Shown one piece after another: positions 44,187 to 52,427 of a DNA stretch of 64,000 nt (position 1 is its first letter; every line of letters starts with the position of its first letter). Source of the stretch: Hymenobacter jeongseonensis (GTDB taxonomy: Bacteria; Bacteroidota; Bacteroidia; Cytophagales; Hymenobacteraceae); contig NZ_JADQDQ010000014.1 in assembly GCF_015694725.1 (NCBI RefSeq), positions 1-64,000 of the forward strand, read 5' to 3'. The position numbers and the translations under genes were made by a program. The notes beneath the pieces were generated by a model. The model saw only the letters and a list, made by a program, of their open reading frames with translations. It did not search any database and was not told the origin of the DNA.

Positions 44187-45290
44187 TTAAGGATTCATTT
44201 GCACGACGGCCGTTTTGGGGGCCACGTTGTTGCGAATACTGACTTGCCGGGCTACGGCTTCGGCCAGGTCGGCAAACAGCCGGCCCACCACCGATTCGGG
44301 GTCGAGAACGGCGGGCTGGCCCTGGTCGCCATTTTCGCGAATGCTTTGCACCAGCGGCAGTTGGCCCAGCAACGGAACATCGTGCTGCGCCGCCAACCGC
44401 TGGCCGCCGTTTTCGCCGAAAATGAAGTATTTGTTGTTAGGCAGCTCGGCCGGGGTGAACCACGCCATGTTCTCCACTACGCCCAGCACGGGCACGTTGA
44501 TTTGGGGCTGTCGGAACATCTGCAAGCCTTTCTGAGCGTCGGCCAGCGCCACTTTTTGCGGCGTGGTCACAATAACGGCACCGGTCACGGGCACGGTTTG
44601 CACCAGCGTCAGGTGAATGTCGGAAGTGCCGGGCGGGAGGTCGAGCAACAGGTAATCCAGCTCGCCCCAATCCACTTCGGTGATAAACTGCTTCAGCGCC
44701 GACGAAGCCATGGGGCCGCGCCACACAATGGCCGATTCGGCCGGCGCCAGGAAACCAATGCTCATCAGCTTGACGCCGTATTTCTCAATCGGCTGGATGA
44801 GGTTTTTGCCATTCGGGCCCTGAAACACGTGCGGCGCCTCGTTTTCTACCCCAAACATGGTGGGCATGCTTGGGCCCGAAATGTCGGCATCGACCAAGCC
44901 TACTTTGGCACCCGTGGCGGCCAGGGCCACCGCCAAGTTGGCCGTGACGGTGCTTTTGCCCACCCCGCCTTTGCCCGAGGCAATGGCAATGATGTTTTTC
45001 ACTCCAGGGAGCAGGTCGCCGCGGTTGTTGCGCAGGGTGGTCACGCGCGAGGTCATGGTAATCACCACGTTGGCATCCTTGTCCACCATCGTGTGAATGG
45101 CGCGCTCACAGGCATCGTGAATGAGCTGCTTGAGCGGGCACGCGGGGGTGGTAAGCACCACTGTAAAGGCCACGGTAAGGCCGTCAATCTCAACGTTCTC
45201 AATCATGTTGAGCGTCACGAGGTCCTGGCCCAGGTCGGGCTCCTCCACGTAGCTCAGTGCTTTAAGAACAGCTTCTTTGGTAATGGTCAT
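44187..45290 (-). CDS. Mrp/ApbC-type P-loop ATPase of Fe-S cluster transfer
   Basis: The 367-residue protein has an N-terminal MIP18/DUF59 domain (residues 1-80, with TTPACPLK, Cys51) and a P-loop ATPase domain with the deviant Walker A GKGGVGKST (106-114), VDADISGPS and LDLPPGTSD. The C-terminal CxxC that binds the cluster in ApbC/Nbp35 is absent: the corresponding segment (ENMAWFTPAELPNNKYFIF) has no Cys, and the protein has only Cys51 and Cys61. The adjacent NifU-like protein may supply the cluster. The start MTITKEAV at 45290 follows a -7 box. Confidence 0.93.
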   Translation of the reverse strand: MTITKEAVLKALSYVEEPDLGQDLVTLNMIENVEIDGLTVAFTVVLTTPACPLKQLIHDACERAIHTMVDKDANVVITMTSRVTTLRNNRGDLLPGVKNIIAIASGKGGVGKSTVTANLAVALAATGAKVGLVDADISGPSMPTMFGVENEAPHVFQGPNGKNLIQPIEKYGVKLMSIGFLAPAESAIVWRGPMASSALKQFITEVDWGELDYLLLDLPPGTSDIHLTLVQTVPVTGAVIVTTPQKVALADAQKGLQMFRQPQINVPVLGVVENMAWFTPAELPNNKYFIFGENGGQRLAAQHDVPLLGQLPLVQSIRENGDQGQPAVLDPESVVGRLFADLAEAVARQVSIRNNVAPKTAVVQMNP

Positions 45291-45323
45291 AGGGCAGGGA
45301 AAGCGCCGGGAGATGGCGCGGTG

Positions 45324-45331
45324 CAAAGATA
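45324..45331 (-). promoter_or_regulatory. Putative -7 promoter box of the mrp-nifU operon
   Basis: On the minus strand this reads TATCTTTG, matching TAnnTTTG, 33 bases upstream of the mrp start codon. Confidence 0.5.
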
Positions 45332-45476
45332 ACCCCAGAAGCGGCGGGCAGGTTCGGCACGTGGTCTATTGCTTTTTAATTAAGTAAGGTGTTCAGTAGC
45401 AATAATTCGGCAAATGCTAACCATATTTACCAGCCCATTTTTAGCCCTGATTATTTAACGCTTTCATACCTTCTCT

Positions 45477-45785
45477 ATGCCAAACAGCGACCCAACAACG
45501 CATGCTAGCACTGTCGAAGTGAGCTGTCTACCTCACTGCACCGAAGAAGAAGTGGAGCAACTGGTTATTTTTGAGTTGGTAGTGCCGGTGGCGGCCAAAG
45601 TGCCGGCGCCCCGCCAGCCCCTGGAAGTAGCCAAAATGGTGCTGCGTCAGGGCTCCGTCACCAGCACTGTGCCGGGCAAAATCCTGACCCAGCTCCGCGC
45701 CAACAATACGGCCCTGGGGGCTGCCTGGTGCATCACGGCCACCTTGGCCGTGCCGCAGCCACCTCGCCAGCTATCCGGTTTTTAA
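45477..45785 (+). CDS. Small hypothetical protein
   Basis: The 102-residue soluble protein is slightly acidic at the N-terminus (EEEVEQLVIFEL), with three Cys, and is basic/Pro-rich at the end. No family is recognised. It has a plausible A/T-rich leader and stands alone between the divergent mrp operon and the convergent GH2 gene, whose stop codon lies 20 bases further. Coding status rests on frame length and composition only. Confidence 0.55.
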   Translation: MPNSDPTTHASTVEVSCLPHCTEEEVEQLVIFELVVPVAAKVPAPRQPLEVAKMVLRQGSVTSTVPGKILTQLRANNTALGAAWCITATLAVPQPPRQLSGF

Positions 45786-45805
45786 GTCCGTCATCAGCCG
45801 TTGGG

Positions 45806-47656
45806 CTACGCCAAATGCTGCATTTGGCGGGAGGCAAGTAGCCCTTTGGGTACGCTCAGCTCGCCGGTTTGCGGGTCAATCAGGCCGTTGCGTTCGTCCT
45901 CAATGTTCGTGGCCTGCGTGTACACGTCGCCCGCAATGGGCCGGCGGCGTAGCTCTTGTTTGAAGGCCAGGATGCTGTTGGTGCGGGATTCGGCGTCCTG
46001 CGGCCCACCGTAGTCCGGGAAGCCAAAGCCACCCCATTCGCTCACGATGAGCGGAACTTGGCGCCGATAAAAAAACGGGTCGCCTACCACTAGGGGAAAG
46101 GCTGCGGTGCCCGTCATTTCGCCTCCTACCAAGCGGTCAAGCAGCTCTTTCCACCGTGTGAGGTCGGGGGTGTAGAGGTGGGCGGTGAGCAAGTCGGACT
46201 TCAAGCGGCCGGTGTAGGAAATGTGGTGCCAGCCGTCGTTGTCCACTACCAGAAATTGCGGGTAGGCAATTTGCATGAAGTGGTAGGTGTCCATGATGTA
46301 TTGGCGGGTTTCGGGATTGGTGGCAATGTCTTGGGCGCCCCAATCCTCGTTGTAGAGGCTCCAGATGATGATGGAGGGATGGGTTTCGCTGAGCGTTACC
46401 AGGCGCAGCAGTTCGGCGCGGTGGTTTTCACGGCTGCGGGGCGTCGAACTGTGTGGACTCGGCACTTCCACCCACAGCAACAGTCCCAACTCGTCGGCCA
46501 GGTTATAGATGCGCGGGTCGATGCCGGCAATGTGCACCCGCACGAGGTTGCAGCCCAACTCTTTCATGGCGTGCATGTGGCGCTGCATCTCTTCGAAGGT
46601 GGCCTGCCCGGGCTGGTACAGAATGCCGTCGAGGTAGGTGGCTTCGTTATTGAGGTACACGTAGCGGCCGCGGGCCTCAATTTTACGCAAGCCAAACAGG
46701 GTTTCGATTTGGGCGGCGTATCCTTGGCTGTCGATGAGCTGGGCCACCAGCCGGTAGCGGTGCGGGGCTTCCGGCGACCATAACTCCGCCCCGGGCACTT
46801 CCAACACCAGCCGCTGCTGCCACTGCCCCGGCTCGAGGTGCAGCGGGAAGTCCGAGGACGCCAGCGGAGAGGTCCGATTGGTGGTGTGCGGGTCAAAAAT
46901 CTGGAGGCGAATGGTGTAATCCCCGGCATCGTGAATACGCAGCGTCATATTGAAACGCACCAGCTGGTCTTCGACGATGCTGACTACGCCCACCCGCGAC
47001 CGCAGCCGGTTGCGTTCCACTACTTCCAGCCACACGCTGCGCACGGCCCCGGTATAAGTTTGGTACCAGATGCCCCCGCGCTTGTACACGTGAGATTCCT
47101 GCTTGCCGCGCGGCGTCTCGGCGTCCATGTTGTCGGCAATGCGCACCGTGAGGCGGTTCACGGCTTGCAGGTTGTCCTCGCTCAGCTCATAGGTAAAGGA
47201 CGTGTACTCGCCGTAGTGAATTTCTTCTCCCTCAATGGTTTTCAGTGGCTTGCCGTTGAGCCACACGCGGGTTTCGTAGCCGCAGGCCCCAAAGGTGAGC
47301 TGGAGCATGGACTGTGACTGGGGCTCCGCCACTTCGGGCAGGTTGAATTCGCGCTCGTACCACACCACTACCTGGTCGTGCCACTTGCTCACCCCTTGGT
47401 GCCCCCGCGCGTGGGCCAGGTGCTCTTCTACCGAGCCGGGCCACTGGGCCGTGTGCTCATAAGCATGGCCCTGCGCCCAGTTTTCGGCTAAGCCCACATC
47501 GGCATCGTCGTGGGCAAAGTGCCATTGGCCATCGAGTAGCTCGTGGTTGTTCATGCGCAGCACAGCCCGGGGCAGGGGATTGGCCACTTCTGTCGTGAGC
47601 GCCTGCTCGGGGTGGCTGAAAGAGAGCGAATAGTTCGAAGAATTCAGGTCGTCCAT
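45806..47656 (-). CDS. Glycoside hydrolase family 2 protein
   Basis: The 616-residue enzyme has the GH2 order: sugar-binding jelly roll (about 30-210, with WYEREF and GACGYETRVWLNGK), immunoglobulin-like domain (about 215-320), and a TIM barrel with the acid/base Glu in WSLYNEDWG and the probable nucleophile Glu in VSEWGGFG. It belongs with beta-galactosidase, beta-glucuronidase and beta-mannosidase-like enzymes; the linkage cannot be decided. There is no signal peptide, so it should act on imported sugars in the cytoplasm. No PUL (SusC/SusD) genes are nearby. Confidence 0.9.
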   Translation of the reverse strand: MDDLNSSNYSLSFSHPEQALTTEVANPLPRAVLRMNNHELLDGQWHFAHDDADVGLAENWAQGHAYEHTAQWPGSVEEHLAHARGHQGVSKWHDQVVVWYEREFNLPEVAEPQSQSMLQLTFGACGYETRVWLNGKPLKTIEGEEIHYGEYTSFTYELSEDNLQAVNRLTVRIADNMDAETPRGKQESHVYKRGGIWYQTYTGAVRSVWLEVVERNRLRSRVGVVSIVEDQLVRFNMTLRIHDAGDYTIRLQIFDPHTTNRTSPLASSDFPLHLEPGQWQQRLVLEVPGAELWSPEAPHRYRLVAQLIDSQGYAAQIETLFGLRKIEARGRYVYLNNEATYLDGILYQPGQATFEEMQRHMHAMKELGCNLVRVHIAGIDPRIYNLADELGLLLWVEVPSPHSSTPRSRENHRAELLRLVTLSETHPSIIIWSLYNEDWGAQDIATNPETRQYIMDTYHFMQIAYPQFLVVDNDGWHHISYTGRLKSDLLTAHLYTPDLTRWKELLDRLVGGEMTGTAAFPLVVGDPFFYRRQVPLIVSEWGGFGFPDYGGPQDAESRTNSILAFKQELRRRPIAGDVYTQATNIEDERNGLIDPQTGELSVPKGLLASRQMQHLA

Positions 47657-47833
47657 GCGGAGTCGGAAGAAGTTGAGCTACGGCCTTTCAGAGCAAGCCG
47701 AATCTAAAACATTGCTAACGGCCTGAAGCACCAGAATGATGCAATAGAAGCTAAATCCACCTTGCCAAATGTTGTTCAACTACCCACGATGCACCGGTGC
47801 CGACACCAAGTAATCTGCTACTCATCTACCAGC

Positions 47834-48634
47834 TTATAACTGCACCGCTACTGCTAGCCCCGCCCCACCACCTGCGACATAGGTGGGTACCAACAGCAGC
47901 CTCTGCGCCATTTGGCTGGGCAAGGCTTTGGTCAGGGCCGGATACAGGTGCCACATGGTTTCGGCCGATAAAAAGCCAATGGCCGCGCCCGCCAGCACGT
48001 CACTGGCCCAGTGCTTATTGCCCAGCACGCGCATAGTGCCCGTGGCCGTGGCCACGGCATAGCCGCTCACGCTCAGCCAAGGGTAGCGCCGGCCGTACTG
48101 TTCGTGGAGGAGCGTGGCGGTCAAAAAAGCCTGTGATGTGTGCGAAGAGGGGAAAGAATTTGGGTCGCCGTTGGGGCGGGCTTGGGCCGTCACTCGTTTC
48201 AGGTTGCTCACAACGGTAGCGTCCAGCTCGCGCGCCAGCAGGTAGGTGAGCGTAAACCCAACGGCGGTGCGTTCGCCGCGGTGCCCGGTGGCCATCAGGG
48301 CGTAAGCCACGGCCAGGGGCGCGTGGCGGGAATAATCATCAAGGCCCCGCGCGTCGAACGACGAAAAAGCTTCTTGCGTCTCTTCCTGGATTTCTTCCCT
48401 GGCCTCAAACAAAATAGTGCTGAAACGGGGGCTGTTGGCCATTGCCGCCAAGCCAAACACCGCCGACGGAATTGCAATACGGAGGGCCGCCTTCCGGAAC
48501 TGCTGCTTGCGCTGCACGATGGTGAGCGAGTCGGCGCGTGACAACGGCACGTACACTTGCGCTTGGGCTACCGCGAGGCTGCCAGTCCAACAAGCCAAAA
48601 CCAGTGAAATCTTTTTCGCAAGCATAAACAGCAT
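47834..48634 (-). CDS. PAP2-family phosphatase
   Basis: The 266-residue protein has a signal peptide (about 1-24, ending AQAQV) and the three phosphatase motifs: KRVTAQARP, PSSHTS, and GTMRVLGNKHWASDV (SR-like, with the catalytic His). Such envelope enzymes dephosphorylate lipid phosphates, for example undecaprenyl diphosphate or lipid A. Start at MLFMLAKK (48634) or nine bases later at MLAKK. It has 177 non-coding bases between it and the GH2 start, in which I see nothing. Confidence 0.9.
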   Translation of the reverse strand: MLFMLAKKISLVLACWTGSLAVAQAQVYVPLSRADSLTIVQRKQQFRKAALRIAIPSAVFGLAAMANSPRFSTILFEAREEIQEETQEAFSSFDARGLDDYSRHAPLAVAYALMATGHRGERTAVGFTLTYLLARELDATVVSNLKRVTAQARPNGDPNSFPSSHTSQAFLTATLLHEQYGRRYPWLSVSGYAVATATGTMRVLGNKHWASDVLAGAAIGFLSAETMWHLYPALTKALPSQMAQRLLLVPTYVAGGGAGLAVAVQL

Positions 48635-48731
48635 CAGGCTATTGTGGAGTTGTGGAAGATACGCATTTACTCCCAAACCATAGCCACCAGCTGTGGGCTT
48701 CCGGCAAAATGTCCGGCTGCTTCAGGCATAA

Positions 48732-48763
48732 AAAAATTCCCGGTTCACCTGAACCGGGATTTT
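48732..48763 (-). terminator. Terminator after the AsnB-labelled secreted protein gene
   Basis: The stem TCCCGGTTCA/TGAACCGGGA with a 2-base loop is flanked by A-rich and T-rich tracts. It lies 27 bases beyond the stop codon of the gene that ends at 48790 and upstream of a convergent-free stretch. Confidence 0.8.
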
Positions 48764-48789
48764 AAAATAAATGGAAGCGAATGGACGGC

Positions 48790-50067
48790 TTAGGTCTTCT
48801 GTTTCTTCTTCTTGGCCGCGGGGAAGAGAATATTGTTCAATATCAGCCGATAGCCCGGCGAATTGGGGTGCAGGGCCAAATCCGTTGGCTCTTCGCCCAC
48901 CAAGTGCTGGTAATCTTCCGGGTCGTGGCCGCCATAAAAGGTCCAAGTGCCTTTGCCAAGGGTACCGTGCACATAGCGCGCCTCGCCGGTTTGCTTGGTG
49001 TCGCCCATCACCACCACGTCGGACTTGATGAGGCGCTTGCGGAAGGCCGTGGTTTGGCCCATGAAGCCGTGAATGGTCTTTTCGTGGTTCTGGCACAGCA
49101 TCGTGGGCACCGGGTCGTACTTGGCCGAGAACGTGAAGAGCGAAAAGTAGTCGTTCTGCTCGCCTAGGCCCCGCTCGTTGGGCTGCATGTCGATGTTGGA
49201 GTATTCGTATTGGAACGCGTTGCGCTCCAACTGGAAGTTTTGGAAAGCCAGGCAGCGGTTGAAATTGAGCTTCGATTGCGCGGCCGGGTCGGCGGGGTCG
49301 CCGTCGTACATGCTTTCCACCATGTCGATGCCCAAGCCTGCCAGCGCGATGTCGTAGCTGTCGGTAGCCGAGCACATGGCAAACAAAAAGCCACCGCCGG
49401 CAATGAATTCCTGCATCTTAACGGCCACCGTGCTTTTCATCTGGCTCACTTTGCCAAAGCCGTTGCGCTTGGCGGCCGCTTCGGCATCGCGCACCTGCTG
49501 CTGGTACCACGGGTAGTTGCGGTAGGTGGCGTAAAACTTGCCGTACTGGCCCGTGAAATCCTCGTGGTGCAGGTGCAGCCAGTCGTATTTGGGCAACGTG
49601 CCGGCCAGCACTTCGTCGTCATAGAGCTGGGTGTAGGGGATTTCGGCGTAGGCCAGCACCATGGTCACGGCATCGTCCCAGGGCTGCTTGCCTTTGGGGG
49701 TATACACCGCAATTTTGGGCACTTTTTCCAGCTTCATAACGTCCATGTTAGCATTGGGGTCGGATATTTCCTGCAAAATGCCGGTGTACTGCGCCTCGCT
49801 GATAACCTGAAACGTGACGCCGCGCACGGCCAATTCGTTTTCGGCGCCGGCGCTGGTTTCGAAGGCGAAGGACCCGCCGCGGTAGTTCAACAGCCAATCA
49901 ACCGGAACGTCGCGCTGGAGCAGCCAAAAGGCCACGCCGTACGCCTTTAGGGATTCCTTTTGGGTGTCATCCATGGGAATGAACACCTTGTTGGCACGGG
50001 CGGTCAGGGGTGCGGCCACCGAGGCCACCACCAAGAGCACGAAGTATAGAAAACGCGTTAGCAGCAT
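48790..50067 (-). CDS. Exported conserved Bacteroidota protein (often labelled asparagine synthetase B)
   Basis: The 425-residue protein starts with a signal peptide (1-25, ending TARA-NK), then KVFIPMDDTQKESLKAYG, WDDAVTMVLAYAEIPY, LHLHHEDFTGQYG, and a CSATDSYDIAL segment near 230 that resembles a class I amidotransferase-like Cys elbow. I recall this family carrying the name asparagine synthetase B in databases. Nothing in it resembles AsnB: it lacks the N-terminal Cys2 nucleophile and the SGGxDS PP-loop, and it is exported. The name is probably an error. Real function unknown; the fold may be flavodoxin/amidotransferase-like. Confidence 0.8.
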   Translation of the reverse strand: MLLTRFLYFVLLVVASVAAPLTARANKVFIPMDDTQKESLKAYGVAFWLLQRDVPVDWLLNYRGGSFAFETSAGAENELAVRGVTFQVISEAQYTGILQEISDPNANMDVMKLEKVPKIAVYTPKGKQPWDDAVTMVLAYAEIPYTQLYDDEVLAGTLPKYDWLHLHHEDFTGQYGKFYATYRNYPWYQQQVRDAEAAAKRNGFGKVSQMKSTVAVKMQEFIAGGGFLFAMCSATDSYDIALAGLGIDMVESMYDGDPADPAAQSKLNFNRCLAFQNFQLERNAFQYEYSNIDMQPNERGLGEQNDYFSLFTFSAKYDPVPTMLCQNHEKTIHGFMGQTTAFRKRLIKSDVVVMGDTKQTGEARYVHGTLGKGTWTFYGGHDPEDYQHLVGEEPTDLALHPNSPGYRLILNNILFPAAKKKKQKT

Positions 50068-50251
50068 AATTTTTATCGAAAGAAGCGCATCGAAGCAACG
50101 GGGTTGCGGCGTCCGTGGTTCAAGTTAAGCTTTGGCCGCCGAACTTTGGTCGCATTAGGATGCAACACCATCTTTGCGCTGGCGTGTCATTGGCGCGTTT
50201 CCAGCAATTGTCGTTCAACGATTTTCCAACCCCCGGTTGGCGCTACTGACC

Positions 50252-51490
50252 ATGAGTCCATTCGAAAACGTTCGCGAAGCTTTCCGCTCCATCCGCGCCA
50301 ATTTGCTGCGCACCATTCTAACTGCTTTGATTCTCAGCATTGGCTTGTTTGCACTGGTGGGCATCCTCACGGGCATCGATGCGATGAAGAATTCCCTGTC
50401 TGAAACCTTCGCCAGCTTGGGGGCTAATTCCTTCGACATTCATGCCAAGGGCTACAACAACCGGGGGCGCCGCGGCGGCCGGCAAGCCAAGCAATACACC
50501 CCGGTGAATTACCTGCAAGCCAAGCAGTACAAGGAAGCAATGGGCGAAGACGCGCAGGTCGGAGTGTCGGCCTCGATTGCGGGCTCCGCCGAAATGAAGG
50601 CGAACGGAATCAAAACCAACCCGAACATGCAAGTGGTGGCCGGTGACGAGAACTACCTCAAAATTCAAGGCTACAACCTGGCCAATGGCCGCACCTTTTC
50701 CCAGGCTGAGCTGAACAGCGGCGCCAACGTGATGATTGTGGGCGAAGAAATCCGTCTCAAGCTTTTCCCCAAGCAAAGCCCGGTAGGAAAAAATGTGTCC
50801 GCCTTGGGCCGGCGCTTTCTGATAGTGGGCCTGCTCGAAAAAAGCGGCAGCAGCATGGGTGGGGGCGGGGCCGACCGACTGGCCCTTATTCCGCTGGTCA
50901 CCGGCAACCAATTGCCCCGCCAGGGTGCGCTCACCTACGACATCAAAACGGCCACCGATAAGCAGGGTACCCTGAATTTCCTGATTGGGCAAGCCACGGG
51001 CGTGATGCGCGCCGTGCGCCACGACAGGCTGGGCCAGGAAGACAGTTTCGTGGTGGAAAGCAGTGAGTCGCTGGCTTCTGACCTTGAATCTATTTCGGGG
51101 AAAGTGAGGGTCGGCGGCAGCATCATGGCCTTCATCACGCTGCTGGGCGCCAGCATTGCCCTCATGAACATCATGCTGGTATCGGTGACCGAGCGAACCC
51201 GCGAAATCGGCATCCGAAAAGCCCTGGGCGCCACGGCCGTTCAAATTCGCCAGCAATTCCTCATTGAAGCCATTGTCATCTGCCTTCTGGGGGGCACGCT
51301 TGGCATTGTGCTCGGGGTGTTGGGCGGCAATGGCGTGGCCAAGCTTGTGGGCGCTGGCTCGTTTCTGGTGCCGTGGGTTTGGATGATTGCCGGCTTAGTC
51401 ATCTGCGTGGGCGTTGGGCTGGCTTCCGGGTACTACCCGGCCAGCAAAGCCGCCGCCCTGGACCCCATCGATTCGCTGCGCTACGAGTAG
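50252..51490 (+). CDS. ABC transporter permease (MacB/FtsX type)
   Basis: The 412-residue protein has the MacB topology: one N-terminal helix (about 20-42), a large periplasmic domain (about 43-275), and three C-terminal helices (about 285-310, 335-360, 370-395) with the FtsX signature VTERTREIGIRKALGAT. Such permeases work with a LolD/MacB-like ATPase for export or mechanotransmission. No ATPase gene adjoins, so its partner must be elsewhere. The start MSPFENVREAF fits other members. Its stop codon is inside a 20-bp tandem duplication. Confidence 0.93.
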   Translation: MSPFENVREAFRSIRANLLRTILTALILSIGLFALVGILTGIDAMKNSLSETFASLGANSFDIHAKGYNNRGRRGGRQAKQYTPVNYLQAKQYKEAMGEDAQVGVSASIAGSAEMKANGIKTNPNMQVVAGDENYLKIQGYNLANGRTFSQAELNSGANVMIVGEEIRLKLFPKQSPVGKNVSALGRRFLIVGLLEKSGSSMGGGGADRLALIPLVTGNQLPRQGALTYDIKTATDKQGTLNFLIGQATGVMRAVRHDRLGQEDSFVVESSESLASDLESISGKVRVGGSIMAFITLLGASIALMNIMLVSVTERTREIGIRKALGATAVQIRQQFLIEAIVICLLGGTLGIVLGVLGGNGVAKLVGAGSFLVPWVWMIAGLVICVGVGLASGYYPASKAAALDPIDSLRYE

Positions 51491-51527
51491 GAGGCAGGAG
51501 CTTCTGTTAGGAGGCAGGAGCTTCTGT
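51488..51527. repeat. Perfect 20-bp tandem duplication
   Basis: TAGGAGGCAGGAGCTTCTGT occurs twice in direct succession (51488-51507, 51508-51527). The first copy contains the permease stop codon TAG. This looks like a recent slippage or duplication event at the gene end. Confidence 0.9.
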
Positions 51528-51606
51528 CCAAATCTTCAACCGGCGTTTGTGCGGGAGATACGCGGCTGCGTTATACATTTGCCCATTACTCATTTGTGCA
51601 AATCTC

Positions 51607-52425
51607 ATGGCAGCCCCGGTTTCCGTACCCATAGACCAACGCTTTGCTCAACTCATTCAGCAGTTTGGGCTCACCAAAAACAGCTTTGCGATATCATTGG
51701 GCAAGACGGCGAGTGTGGTTCAACACCTCATCGACGGGCGCAACAAACCCGGGTACGACTTATTGTGCCGCGTATTTGAGGTATACCCAAATGTCTCAAG
51801 AGACTGGCTGCTACTTGGTCGCGGGCCGATGCTGATAGGCGGCGAAATCGCCGCTAAATCGACTCCTGCATCGTTGCCCACAGCCCCAGTATTGCCGTTG
51901 GCTCCCCTCGATTTTGAGGAGATAGAAGTGCCACCAATTCAACGGCGTACCGGCCCGGGAGTGGCGGGCACCCGGCTCCAGCCCGCTGATATTGCAGCCA
52001 CCTTGGCATTAGCCGCTGCCGCCAATCAGCCCGTTCAGACTGCCGTTCCAGTGACAGTTGACGGGGCTGCAATGCCGTCGGGTTCCAACGAGCCGGCTAC
52101 TGTGCACGCATTCGTTCCACCTGCGGCTGCAGTCCCGGCGCAGATTGCTGAAATACCAGCGCCGCAAACGCCAACTCCTGCCCAAGCTCCTGCCACCACC
52201 GAAGCAGTGCCAACAGCTGCGCGCGAAACGCCGGTTGCCAGCCCTCTGCTCACGGCGCCAAGCCCGGCCGCCGGCCCATCGCCCGAAAGCTACCTGACGG
52301 CCGCGCTCCACGCCCAGCACCTACAGCACCAACTGGCGATGGCCGAAATGCGCAACCAGCACTTACTCGACCAACAGCAGATGCTGCGCGAGATGCTCGC
52401 GATGGCCCGCCAGGCAATGGTTTAA
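51607..52425 (+). CDS. HTH protein with Pro/Ala linker and C-terminal coiled coil
   Basis: The 272-residue protein has an XRE/Cro-like helix-turn-helix (about residues 8-75: RFAQLIQQFGLTKNSFAIS, then SVVQHLIDGRNKPGYD) in the manner of phage-repressor-like regulators. A linker of about 130 residues is dominated by Pro, Ala, Thr and Val. The Gln/Met/Leu-rich coiled coil (about 225-270) probably dimerises it. No peptidase or sensory domain is visible. It could be a transcription regulator or nucleoid-type protein; targets are unknown. It ends two bases before the convergent mtaB gene. Confidence 0.78.
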   Translation: MAAPVSVPIDQRFAQLIQQFGLTKNSFAISLGKTASVVQHLIDGRNKPGYDLLCRVFEVYPNVSRDWLLLGRGPMLIGGEIAAKSTPASLPTAPVLPLAPLDFEEIEVPPIQRRTGPGVAGTRLQPADIAATLALAAAANQPVQTAVPVTVDGAAMPSGSNEPATVHAFVPPAAAVPAQIAEIPAPQTPTPAQAPATTEAVPTAARETPVASPLLTAPSPAAGPSPESYLTAALHAQHLQHQLAMAEMRNQHLLDQQQMLREMLAMARQAMV

Positions 52426-52427
52426 AC

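Noticed and set aside
45806..48634. Polysaccharide utilisation locus around the GH2 enzyme
   Set aside because: No SusC/SusD pair, no sensor regulator and no signal peptide on the GH2 protein.
48790..50067. Asparagine synthetase B
   Set aside because: No Cys2 amidotransferase or PP-loop synthetase motif, and a signal peptide is present; kept as unknown exported protein.
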